Assembly (NCBI GenBank): GCA_002501535.1
Contig: DLTY01000052.1
Location: 2,272-8,691, forward strand
Length of the DNA stretch: 6,420 bases
Direction: 5' to 3'
Source: a bacterium UBP7_UBA7824
GTDB taxonomy: Bacteria > UBP7 > UBA6624
Both the position numbers and the translations under genes were made by a program. The notes below the pieces were generated by a model. It had not been told where the DNA came from. It did not search any database and was given only the letters and a program-made list of their open reading frames with translations. Below, piece after piece: positions 1 through 6,420 of this stretch (the first letter of the stretch is position 1; every line of letters begins with the position of its first letter).

Positions 1-75
1 GGATGTAGCGCAGCCTGGTAGCGCGCTGCGCTGGGGGTGCAGAGGTCGGAGGTTCGAATCCTCTCGTCCCGACCA
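1..75 (+). tRNA. tRNA-Pro (anticodon GGG), lacking its first two bases
   Basis: The cloverleaf folds directly. The D stem is GCGC/GCGC around the AGCCTGGTA loop. The anticodon stem is CTGCG (26-30) with TGCAG (38-42), closing on a G-T pair. The seven-base loop CTGGGGG (31-37) puts GGG at 33-35, after the invariant T32, so it reads the proline codons CCC and CCU. The T arm is GGAGG-TTCGAAT-CCTCT. The 3' acceptor strand CGTCCCG (65-71) pairs with GGATG at 1-5, so two bases (expected CG) lie outside the window. The 3' ACCA (72-75) is encoded. The sequence closely resembles common bacterial tRNA-Pro genes. Confidence 0.95.
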
Positions 76-87
76 TTTTTTTATCTT

Positions 88-91
88 AGGA
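88..91 (+). promoter_or_regulatory. Weak ribosome binding site of the first M14-family gene
   Basis: AGGA lies about 10 bases before the ATG at 102, a rather long spacing. The ATG at 91 is out of frame with the gene and would give only a four-codon ORF (MYVL) whose TGA overlaps the ATG at 102. The whole gap between tRNA and gene (76-101) is 26 bases. It begins with a run of seven T and shows no recognisable promoter. Confidence 0.4.
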
Positions 92-101
92 TGTACGTAT
101 T

Positions 102-1682
102 ATGAAAACAATACTCATCTTTATTTTTTTTCTGACTGCAAGCAGTCTTGACCTCAAAGCAAATCTTGAATCTGCCCCAAGCCTGATTACCAAAAGTTTC
201 ACGACTTCATTAGGTGATGAGGGTCATCTGTGGGAGGTTTCAGGATTACCCGTAGACGATTCAAAGCCCGTTATTTTCCTTATCGGCGGATTGAGAGGCG
301 ATGAGCCTTATTCAGTTGCTGCAATAGAGCATTTCATGATCAGTCTTGATCAGGATTATAGAAATGGTGATGCTGCTGCTGTTGAGCTTTTGAGCAGGGT
401 TACCTTCAGGGCTATTCCAGGATTAAACCCATCAGGCCTAAAGCTTGCTGCAGGCATTTCGGAAATGTTCCCATGGAATGGTGTTCCCTGGGATGATGAT
501 GATGATGGCTTCAAAGATGAAGACCCACCTTTTGACCTTAATGGCGATGGGGTGATTGGTTCCGTCAGGATAGAGAAGCCTTGGGGGGAATGGAAAGAAG
601 TGTTGCCAAAAGACGATTTAAAAATAACAAAAATGAAAAAAGCTGACTTCGTAAAAGGAGAGAAAGGCGGATGGATACTTCGTGATATTGAAGGTGACGA
701 CTCTGATGGAGATGGTTTATATGGAGAGGATGGATTGGGAGGAATCTCATTGGACAGGAATTTTCCTTACAACTGGCAGTTCCCCTATTCCAATTCTGGC
801 GGAGGCCCTTTTGCTGTTAGTGAGAGTGAAGTAAAGTTTGTTGTAGATGAATTGCTGGCTTCTCCTGAGGTTGCATTTATTGTTAACGTTAGAGATCTAG
901 GAGCAGGCATGGCTTATCCGATGAGTAATGAATCTTCTGATAAAACCCCTCAAAAAGACAAGAAAATATTTGAGGCAATTGGAGAAAGGTTTAAACAACA
1001 AACACCTTATGAGTCATTCTTCATGGCTAAAGATGGACCTGAATCATGGTCCAAGAAGGGAAATTTTTTGGATTGGGCTTACGCGGGTTTGGGCAGATGG
1101 TCAGTTTCTGTTGGATTATGGGGCTTGCCAAAAGAGCATGAGGAAACTGGTGAGTTAATTTTTGAAAAAGCATGGCACCAGGTTTCAGAAAAGGAGTGGT
1201 TCGACGTTGTTGGCTACCAGGATTGGACAAGCTACAAAGAGGGAGAAGATTCCTCAGGATGGCCAATTTATGGCAAAAGCAGGATTCCAGATGGTGAAAC
1301 AAGATTAACAGGCATTCTCGATAGTTGGCTGAAATCTTTGGTTGGAGAATTGCCAATTCTCAATATAGCTATTGAGGAATCTGAAAGGCTCAGTTCAGAA
1401 ACTGTAAAAGTTAAATTGAGAGTATGGAATAGTGGTTTGTTGAGTACAGATTCAGACATGTCATCGCGAATCAGGGAATCATCAAATGTTTGGGTTCGTT
1501 TTCCCGAAAGTGATTCAATGCTGGTTGTAGGTTTGCCGCAAATTAATTTAGGTTCACTTGAACCTGGAGAAAGCAAGTCTTGGGAGTGGGTGCTCAAAGG
1601 CAGGAAGAAGATTGAAGTATCACCAACACACCCCCGATCGTTTGTCAATTCTTTAACAATTGACCCAAAGGAGATTAAATAA
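102..1682 (+). CDS. Exported M14-family carboxypeptidase homologue with a destroyed active site (probable pseudopeptidase)
   Basis: This 526-residue protein is a homologue of the zinc carboxypeptidase encoded just downstream. Residues 1-20 form a signal peptide (Lys2, then a hydrophobic stretch rich in I, L and F; plausible cleavage after LKA). The M14-like core spans about 50-345. The zinc motif HxxE is replaced by RGDE (R65-E68), the second zinc His by R264, the catalytic Glu by G338, and the active-site Tyr by W316. The N-R substrate pair reads D218-R219, so the Arg that would bind the substrate carboxylate remains. The N-terminal helix and GQSxEGR segment of its neighbour are missing. Asp-rich loops resembling Ca sites lie at 131-149 and 199-210. 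A beta-rich C-terminal domain follows from about 415. The family membership and substitutions are seen by comparison with the neighbour. A binding, regulatory or scaffold role is inferred. The stop overlaps the next start by one base, suggesting translational coupling. Confidence 0.85.
   Translation: MKTILIFIFFLTASSLDLKANLESAPSLITKSFTTSLGDEGHLWEVSGLPVDDSKPVIFLIGGLRGDEPYSVAAIEHFMISLDQDYRNGDAAAVELLSRVTFRAIPGLNPSGLKLAAGISEMFPWNGVPWDDDDDGFKDEDPPFDLNGDGVIGSVRIEKPWGEWKEVLPKDDLKITKMKKADFVKGEKGGWILRDIEGDDSDGDGLYGEDGLGGISLDRNFPYNWQFPYSNSGGGPFAVSESEVKFVVDELLASPEVAFIVNVRDLGAGMAYPMSNESSDKTPQKDKKIFEAIGERFKQQTPYESFFMAKDGPESWSKKGNFLDWAYAGLGRWSVSVGLWGLPKEHEETGELIFEKAWHQVSEKEWFDVVGYQDWTSYKEGEDSSGWPIYGKSRIPDGETRLTGILDSWLKSLVGELPILNIAIEESERLSSETVKVKLRVWNSGLLSTDSDMSSRIRESSNVWVRFPESDSMLVVGLPQINLGSLEPGESKSWEWVLKGRKKIEVSPTHPRSFVNSLTIDPKEIK
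1667..1673 (+). promoter_or_regulatory. Strong ribosome binding site of the second M14 gene
   Basis: AAAGGAG lies 8 bases before the ATG at 1682, inside the last codons of the preceding gene. It fixes the start, and the TAATG stop-start overlap supports translation of both M14 proteins from one mRNA. Confidence 0.85.
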
Positions 1683-3403
1683 TGAAGTTTTTTATGTATT
1701 TTTTGATTTTTACCTTGTGTGCTTTTACTCCCCCAAGAACAATCGAGCCCAAAGTCAATATTGATTTTTCAACTTACTATGATTATGAGGAGATGAGGGA
1801 CATATTAATAGATTTAACAGATGCTTATCCGGAACTTTTGACCCTGGATGTTATGGGTCAAAGTCGTGAAGGCAGGGATATATGGATCGTTACCGTGAAT
1901 AATCCTTTGACAGGTGAGCATTCGTCAAAGCCCGCAATGTACATTGATGCTAATACACATGGTAATGAGATACAGGGGAGTGAAATTTCAATTTTTACAA
2001 TTTATTACCTGGCAACAAGGTTTAACAAGGACGAATGGGTAACACAGTTGTTAAATGATTATTCTTTTTATATTGCTCCAACTGTTAACCCTGATAGTCG
2101 GCATAGATTTTTTCACGAACCTAATACCCCACATAGTCCAAGACAGAATATAAGGCCTTTTGACAATGATAGAGATGGTTATTTTGACGAGGATGGTCCT
2201 GAAGACCTAAATGGAGATGGTGAGATAACACAGATGAGAAGAAAGAGCATTTACGGCAACCAGGTGTCCTCAATTGACCCTAGGGCAATGGAGGGCAAGG
2301 AGTTTGATGCTTATGGTGAATGGGAGGTTTTTTGGACGGAAGGTATTGATAATGATTCTGATGGATCAATAAACGAAGACGGCCTTGGAGGTGTAGATTT
2401 AAACAGGCAGTGGCCTTGGGATTGGGCTGCAGATCACAAGCAATATGGCGCAGGCCCATACATGCTTTCGGAACCAGAGGCACATATAACAGCTGCTTTT
2501 ATTCGTGAACATCCAAACATTGCAGCTGTGCAAAGTTACCACAATGCAGGCAATATGATTTTGCGTCCTCCAGGCACCAAGGAGTCTTCTGAAAGGGGGT
2601 TATCTTCAAAAGATAAAAGAGTTATGGATTTTATGGCTGAGAGGGCTGAGAATTTTCTTCCTGAGTATGAGTATCTTGAGGTTTACAGCGGTCTTTATCC
2701 TGTTAATGGTGGTTTTTTTGATTGGACTTATGGTGAGTTGGGTATTTTTTCTTTCACGAATGAGCTATATAGCTTTAATCCTGACTATGATGGCGATGGG
2801 TACTCTTCACAAATAGAAAAATTGAAATGGAACGATGATGTTGCTCATGGAACATGTTTTGCTGATTGGGAACCTTACAATCATCCAGAATTAGGAGAAA
2901 TTGAAATAGGGGGTTGGAAATCTTTTTGCACAAGAACACCTTTACCAGATGAACTTTTTGACATGGCGATGCAGAATACATTATTTACGCTTATGCATGC
3001 TTCATTTATGCCAAAGGTTGAATTTGGCGAAATAGACATTGTTGAGATAGACAGAAATTTTTGGAGGGTTGATGTTCAGCTGAAAAATGTGTCAGCAATG
3101 CCAACAGCTTCATCGCAGGGTGTTAGAAGTGGTTATGCTCATTCTGATAAGATTTGTTTGGAAGGTGCCGATTTGTCGGTTGCTGGGGCTAGAGAAAAGA
3201 ATTTAAGGCCTGGACAAAGTCTTCTTTTTATTGCGTCACAATTTGAAATTAGAGATAATTGTGTCCATCTTGGACATGTTGATTCATACAGTCAAAAATG
3301 GGTAACAATGTTTGTTGAGGGAAAGAGAAACAAGAAGGTAAATATGATTTTTTCTGCACAAAAAGCAAAATCCATTAATAGCAATTTCAATTTAAAAGAT
3401 TAG
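1682..3403 (+). CDS. Exported M14-family zinc carboxypeptidase, active site intact
   Basis: This 573-residue metallocarboxypeptidase is expected to remove C-terminal residues from peptides outside the cytoplasm. A hydrophobic signal peptide covers about 1-16. Cys13 is preceded by T-L, which is a poor lipobox. The M14 catalytic domain spans about 30-440. It shows GQSREGR (59-65), the zinc motif HGNE (H93, E96), the N241-R242 pair that binds the substrate carboxylate in carboxypeptidase A, the third ligand H287 in SYHNAG, a Tyr at 339 before GGFFDW, and the catalytic E361 in FTNEL. Asp-rich loops of the DxDxDG type at 161-171, 175-181, 223-233 and 366-374 look like Ca-binding inserts. The C-terminal part (about 445-573) is beta-rich and of unknown function. 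Four Cys outside the signal (392, 416, 492, 527) could form two disulfides. It is co-transcribed with the inactive paralogue upstream. Specificity cannot be read from sequence. Confidence 0.93.
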   Translation: MKFFMYFLIFTLCAFTPPRTIEPKVNIDFSTYYDYEEMRDILIDLTDAYPELLTLDVMGQSREGRDIWIVTVNNPLTGEHSSKPAMYIDANTHGNEIQGSEISIFTIYYLATRFNKDEWVTQLLNDYSFYIAPTVNPDSRHRFFHEPNTPHSPRQNIRPFDNDRDGYFDEDGPEDLNGDGEITQMRRKSIYGNQVSSIDPRAMEGKEFDAYGEWEVFWTEGIDNDSDGSINEDGLGGVDLNRQWPWDWAADHKQYGAGPYMLSEPEAHITAAFIREHPNIAAVQSYHNAGNMILRPPGTKESSERGLSSKDKRVMDFMAERAENFLPEYEYLEVYSGLYPVNGGFFDWTYGELGIFSFTNELYSFNPDYDGDGYSSQIEKLKWNDDVAHGTCFADWEPYNHPELGEIEIGGWKSFCTRTPLPDELFDMAMQNTLFTLMHASFMPKVEFGEIDIVEIDRNFWRVDVQLKNVSAMPTASSQGVRSGYAHSDKICLEGADLSVAGAREKNLRPGQSLLFIASQFEIRDNCVHLGHVDSYSQKWVTMFVEGKRNKKVNMIFSAQKAKSINSNFNLKD

Positions 3404-3405
3404 TT

Positions 3406-4737
3406 TTATTTGTAGACAGGCAGTTCTCTGTATTTTTCAAATAGGTAATCTTGTCTTGATTTGAGATCTACCCAATTTCCGCCAACCATTAAAGATTCAA
3501 GTCTTCCCCTGTATTCAAATGGATGATCTGTCCAAAGTGCCACATCTGCCCTCATGCCTTTTTCGATCCTTCCTGAATAATTATCAAGCCTAAGTGCAGC
3601 TGCAGGATTTTCAGTTATGGCCGCTAATGCATCCCCCTCGGATAAACCATTTGCCCAAGCAATGCCAGCCTTGAAACGGATCCTTTGAAGATTGTGTGAA
3701 CTAAATGCAGAAAAAATAACATTAACTCCATACCTAGTCATAATCTGACTATTTTTCAATGTTGCCCCCATTGAATCAAAACCACCCAAAAGGTTTGCTT
3801 CACTATCTATTAGCACAGAATATTGACTTTCAGCAATTTCTTCAGCCACGACCCATCCTTCATGCACTCCTTGGAGTATCAGATCCATACCCCACTCTTT
3901 ACCAATTTTTATTACATCAAGAATTGCTTTTGCATCAGAAACTGAAACAAATACAGGAATCTCTCCCTTGAAAGCTTTAAAAAGAACTTCAAGTTCTTCG
4001 AAAGGCAGAGACAGTGTATGTAGCTCGCCTATAGAGAATTTTTCGGAATTATTTATGTAAAAGTCAGCATCTTCTTTCCATTTTTTCCAAAGCTCTTTAC
4101 CTTTTGATCCACCTTCCCAAGGAAGAGATATTGACTGCACATCACTACATTTTTCTGCATAGCCTGGAATTTGTTTGTTGTCTGAAAGACAAACAACCCC
4201 ATTCAATCCACTTCCCCTTATCAAAGCCAAAGCCACACCACCTCTTCTTGCCAGCTTGACATGACTTGCATCAGGTTTGAAATCATCAATATTCTCTTTA
4301 CCAAACCCTCTTTCTTCTTGTATACCTGACACCGAGGAGGCTGTATGTTTATGGGAATGACCGTGACTGTGGGTAGATTCAAGATCCATGATATCGGAGC
4401 CACTTATTGAAGGTAACCCTATTGATGTACCAATATCAAAAAATCCAATTGTTGCAATTAGTCCCAAACCATCTTTGACAATATATCCTTCTGAGTTTGT
4501 TCCTTGCCATCCAACATAACTGCTTTCAGAAATGCTTTCTATAAGGCCATTTTTGATGAGTATTACTGCATTTGGAATTTTTTTTATGCATTTTTGAGCA
4601 GGGTTATCGGTGCATTTTTCAGTTCCAACCCATGCTTCAATGTTCTGGATAGCAATTTTTTCTTCAAACTCCATAGTTACTGGAGAAAGCCATATTAGGT
4701 TAAAAAAAGAACTAAATAACAGTATTAAAACATTCAT
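3406..4737 (-). CDS. Exported amidohydrolase-superfamily protein lacking all metal ligands (probable pseudoenzyme)
   Basis: This 443-residue protein is a paralogue of the amidohydrolase encoded immediately upstream. Residues 1-18 form a hydrophobic signal or anchor. The beta-sandwich and TIM-barrel layout is retained, ending in the family motif GMRADVALW (394-402). Where the neighbour has D-I-H-S-H-M-G, this protein has D-I-G-T-S-I-G (101-107). The beta-5 His is S265, the beta-6 His is Q289/G290, and the beta-8 Asp is F345. No metal centre of the usual kind is therefore possible. A His-rich loop (H123, 125, 127, 129, 131) follows the lost HxH. Cys42/Cys50 and Cys183/Cys197 could form disulfides, as suits an exported protein. 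The ATGA overlap with the upstream gene (4 bases) indicates translational coupling. Paired or fused amidohydrolases with one HxH-less copy are, as far as I recall, found in Bacteroidota. A structural partner or regulatory role is inferred. Confidence 0.85.
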   Translation of the reverse strand: MNVLILLFSSFFNLIWLSPVTMEFEEKIAIQNIEAWVGTEKCTDNPAQKCIKKIPNAVILIKNGLIESISESSYVGWQGTNSEGYIVKDGLGLIATIGFFDIGTSIGLPSISGSDIMDLESTHSHGHSHKHTASSVSGIQEERGFGKENIDDFKPDASHVKLARRGGVALALIRGSGLNGVVCLSDNKQIPGYAEKCSDVQSISLPWEGGSKGKELWKKWKEDADFYINNSEKFSIGELHTLSLPFEELEVLFKAFKGEIPVFVSVSDAKAILDVIKIGKEWGMDLILQGVHEGWVVAEEIAESQYSVLIDSEANLLGGFDSMGATLKNSQIMTRYGVNVIFSAFSSHNLQRIRFKAGIAWANGLSEGDALAAITENPAAALRLDNYSGRIEKGMRADVALWTDHPFEYRGRLESLMVGGNWVDLKSRQDYLFEKYRELPVYK

Positions 4738-6146
4738 TTCAAACTCCTGTCAAAAGTCCATTGTCCTGTTTCAAAATCACTCCAACCCGAGAAACCTTTG
4801 TTGACATCCCACATTATTTCACCATCTATGATTGTTGTTTCTGATATAGCCCTAATCGACAAGGGATGATGGCTCCAGATAACTAGATCAGCCATTTTTC
4901 CAGGCTTCAAGCTTCCTGTTTGTTCATGTATGTCTAGCCCCCAGGCTGCATTGTATGTAAACCAATCAATAGCTTCTTCTTCCTTTATATCCAAACCTTT
5001 CTCGATAGCTTCATAATAGATCTGAGCTGCGCGTTGGTTAAGCCTTTGTATGTCAATCGCACTATCACTATGAATAATTACATTTACACCTTCAGTGTGA
5101 GACAAGCCTGGACCAGCTGTTGTAGCGTCATATGCTTCATATTTAAAACCCCACCAATCTGCCCAAATCCCAACACCCGTATTGTTTTTTGCCAAAATGT
5201 CTCTAATTTTGTAAGATTCAATGGCATGATGAAAAACCCTCAAATGCCAATTGAATTCATGTGACAGGTCTATCATGTGCAGCAAATCATCAGCTCTATA
5301 GCAATGAACTTGAGCTAAAATTTCGCCATCCATTAGTCGCATCAAGGTCTCCATCGTTAAATCTCTTGATGGGGGACTTGGCTCTTCCCCTTTTTGGTTA
5401 TTGCTCCATTCTTCCCATTCCTGTTCCCATTTTTTCCAGTTTTTTGAATATTCAACGGCATTTATCCAAACTTGCCTATTTCGATAAAGGTTACCCATCC
5501 TTGTTTGAGGACCACCCCTGTCTCCATAAACCCTTTTAGGGTTTTCCCCACACGCCATTTTTAGGCCATCTTTAGCTTCTGGAAACCTCATGTCTTGCGG
5601 TGTCAACCTTGGGTGCAGCTTCAAAGTTGCAGCATGTCCACCTATGAGGTTTGCAGAACCAGGAAGTACTTGGATTGTTGTTGTACCTCCAGCGACAGCC
5701 CTTTCAATAGCGATATCTTGTGGCCAAAATGCATGTATGGTCTCAATCCCAGCTGTTATAGGGCTAACCATCTCATTTCCATCACTATGTGCTGCTGGTC
5801 CAGGGTTGGCATATACACCCATATGAGAATGGATATCAACCATACCAGGTGTTATGTATTTGTTTTGAGCATCAATAACGGTAACATTATCATCAATAAT
5901 ACCAGTAAAATTTCCCTCTCCGATAGAGTGAACAAGTCGATCTTTTAAAAGTATCCAACCTTTTTCAATAACCAATCCTTCGCCTTGGAATATTTTTGCA
6001 TTTTCAATCAGTATTGGGTTTGCATCATTTGCAAATTTAAGCTCGCCCCTGATTTCTTTCCATGGGGGTTGAACTTCAGCAATTGATTCTTTTTCCTTTG
6101 AGAAAAGATTTCCTATTCCAAGAATAACAGCTAAAAAGATTCCCAT
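4734..6146 (-). CDS. Exported imidazolonepropionase-like amidohydrolase, metal site intact
   Basis: This 470-residue metal-dependent hydrolase belongs to the amidohydrolase superfamily, in the HutI-like group. A hydrophobic signal segment covers about 2-15. An N-terminal beta strand region leads into TPGMVDIHSHMG (99-110), which supplies metal ligands H106 and H108. Further ligands are H281 (VHCYRADD, beta-5), H306/H307 (beta-6) and D361 (HSDS, beta-8). AGGTTTIQVLPGSANLIGG (152-170) and GKMADLVIW (416-424) are family signatures. A Trp- and charge-rich insert (about 232-255) has a shorter echo in the downstream paralogue. Characterised relatives include imidazolonepropionase and Xaa-Arg/Lys or Xaa-Pro dipeptidases. 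Export makes histidine catabolism unlikely and peptide or amide hydrolysis more plausible, but the substrate is inferred. No Shine-Dalgarno is visible before this ATG, whereas the downstream gene has one. It is the first gene of a two-gene operon. Confidence 0.92.
   Translation of the reverse strand: MGIFLAVILGIGNLFSKEKESIAEVQPPWKEIRGELKFANDANPILIENAKIFQGEGLVIEKGWILLKDRLVHSIGEGNFTGIIDDNVTVIDAQNKYITPGMVDIHSHMGVYANPGPAAHSDGNEMVSPITAGIETIHAFWPQDIAIERAVAGGTTTIQVLPGSANLIGGHAATLKLHPRLTPQDMRFPEAKDGLKMACGENPKRVYGDRGGPQTRMGNLYRNRQVWINAVEYSKNWKKWEQEWEEWSNNQKGEEPSPPSRDLTMETLMRLMDGEILAQVHCYRADDLLHMIDLSHEFNWHLRVFHHAIESYKIRDILAKNNTGVGIWADWWGFKYEAYDATTAGPGLSHTEGVNVIIHSDSAIDIQRLNQRAAQIYYEAIEKGLDIKEEEAIDWFTYNAAWGLDIHEQTGSLKPGKMADLVIWSHHPLSIRAISETTIIDGEIMWDVNKGFSGWSDFETGQWTFDRSLK
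4744..4748 (-). promoter_or_regulatory. Ribosome binding site of the second amidohydrolase gene
   Basis: On the - strand AGGAG lies 6 bases before the ATG at 4737, within the end of the upstream gene. It selects this start, which overlaps the upstream TGA as ATGA. The other nearby ATG (4733-4731) is out of frame. Confidence 0.8.
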
Positions 6147-6179
6147 CTATATTGATTCTATTTACAATCAAACAAAACA
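6147..6179. promoter_or_regulatory. Compact divergent promoter region with possible leaderless starts and a dyad
   Basis: Only 33 bases separate the divergent start codons at 6146 (-) and 6180 (+). A -10-like TAGAAT reads leftward at 6160-6155, about 8 bases from the amidohydrolase ATG. A -10-like TACAAT reads rightward at 6163-6168, about 11 bases from the HAD ATG. Each matches TATAAT at five of six positions. No convincing -35 boxes or Shine-Dalgarno sequences are present. A perfect inverted repeat, TTGATT (6152-6157) and AATCAA (6166-6171), overlaps both -10 candidates and could be an operator. In AT-rich DNA each element could arise by chance. Confidence 0.35.
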
Positions 6180-6420
6180 ATGACTCTTCTTTTATTTGAT
6201 ATTGATGGAACATTAATGCTAACTGGTTTTGCTGGAGTGGACGCTTTTGAGCACTCGGTAAAAAAAATGTATCAAAAATCACCTGGAAGTATTGATTTTG
6301 CAGGCGGCTTGGATTCAGAAAACGCAAGAGCTTGGATATCCGGCATAGGAGAAAACCCAAGCAGTAAAGATTTGAGAATTTTTAAATCTTATGTTGAAAA
6401 AAGAATGCCGACCTCTTTGA
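6180..6420 (+). CDS. HAD-superfamily hydrolase (phosphatase-like), N-terminal 80 residues, truncated by the window end
   Basis: The frame is open from ATG at 6180 to the window end (80 codons plus one base). Residues 4-12 read LLFDIDGTL, the HAD motif I: D7 is the expected nucleophile that becomes aspartyl-phosphate and D9 the general acid/base. The following TGFAGVDAFEHSVKKMY and AGGLDSENARAWIS resemble the helical cap start of phosphoglycolate-phosphatase-like HAD proteins. Motifs II to IV are beyond the window. No signal peptide is present, so it is cytoplasmic, unlike the four exported neighbours. It is transcribed away from them and is probably functionally separate. The ATG has no Shine-Dalgarno, but no better start is visible before motif I. 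The substrate cannot be told from this fragment. Confidence 0.9.
   Translation, partial: MTLLLFDIDGTLMLTGFAGVDAFEHSVKKMYQKSPGSIDFAGGLDSENARAWISGIGENPSSKDLRIFKSYVEKRMPTSL

Noticed and set aside
1..75. tRNA-Pro as the attachment site of an integrated island
   Set aside because: No integrase gene and no repeat of the tRNA 3' end were found elsewhere in the window, and the adjacent genes look chromosomal in composition.
1268..1648. A 126-codon open frame on the - strand inside the first M14 gene
   Set aside because: It lies wholly inside a well-supported gene on the other strand, has no recognisable domain, and lacks a supporting ribosome site. It is a shadow frame.
1682..1730. Lipoprotein signal on the active M14 peptidase (Cys13)
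   Set aside because: The residues before Cys13 are F-T-L. A lipobox needs a small residue (Gly, Ala or Ser) at -1, so an ordinary signal peptide is more likely.
4578..4585. Homopolymer runs of eight (also 124-131 and 6260-6267) as phase-variation switches
   Set aside because: All reading frames are intact through these runs, and runs of this length are common in AT-rich DNA. No second-frame continuation was seen.
5595..5948. A 117-codon open frame on the + strand inside the active amidohydrolase gene, with a 78-codon one overlapping it
   Set aside because: Both are antisense to conserved motifs of the amidohydrolase (HxH and LPGSANLIGG regions) and show no family signature of their own.

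Overview
The window holds a tRNA and five protein-coding genes, the last cut by the window end, packed with almost no non-coding DNA. A tRNA-Pro (anticodon GGG) opens the window. It is followed on the + strand by two overlapping genes of the M14 zinc carboxypeptidase family (102-1682 and 1682-3403). Two overlapping genes of the amidohydrolase superfamily run on the - strand (6146-4734, then 4737-3406). The two pairs converge with a 2-base gap at 3404-3405. Beyond a 33-base divergent spacer, a HAD-family phosphatase gene begins on the + strand at 6180 and runs off the end.

The most striking feature is that each pair joins one copy with an intact active site to one that has lost it. In the M14 pair, the second protein keeps the zinc ligands (H93, E96, H287) and the catalytic Glu (E361). 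The first has Arg at both His positions and Gly in place of the Glu. In the amidohydrolase pair, the upstream protein keeps the HxH motif (H106, H108), H281, H306/H307 and D361. The downstream protein has Gly, Ser, Ser, Gln/Gly and Phe there. All four reading frames are intact, so the inactive copies look like maintained pseudoenzymes rather than decaying genes. All four proteins start with a hydrophobic signal-like segment, so they probably act outside the cytoplasm. A reasonable inference is an exported peptide-scavenging module: a Ca-stabilised metallocarboxypeptidase and an imidazolonepropionase-like amidohydrolase (relatives of which include dipeptidases), each with an inactive partner.

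The organism is a bacterium: the tRNA has an encoded CCA, genes overlap by 1 or 4 bases, and Shine-Dalgarno sequences precede the internal genes. Base composition is moderately AT-rich, roughly 40% G+C by eye. Exported M14 peptidases with Asp-rich Ca-type loops and paired exported amidohydrolases occur in Bacteroidota and in other uncultured or marine lineages. The clear Shine-Dalgarno sites fit classical Bacteroidota less well. I cannot name the phylum.

No mobile element, CRISPR array or phage gene is visible. No stretch over 300 bases lacks a gene.
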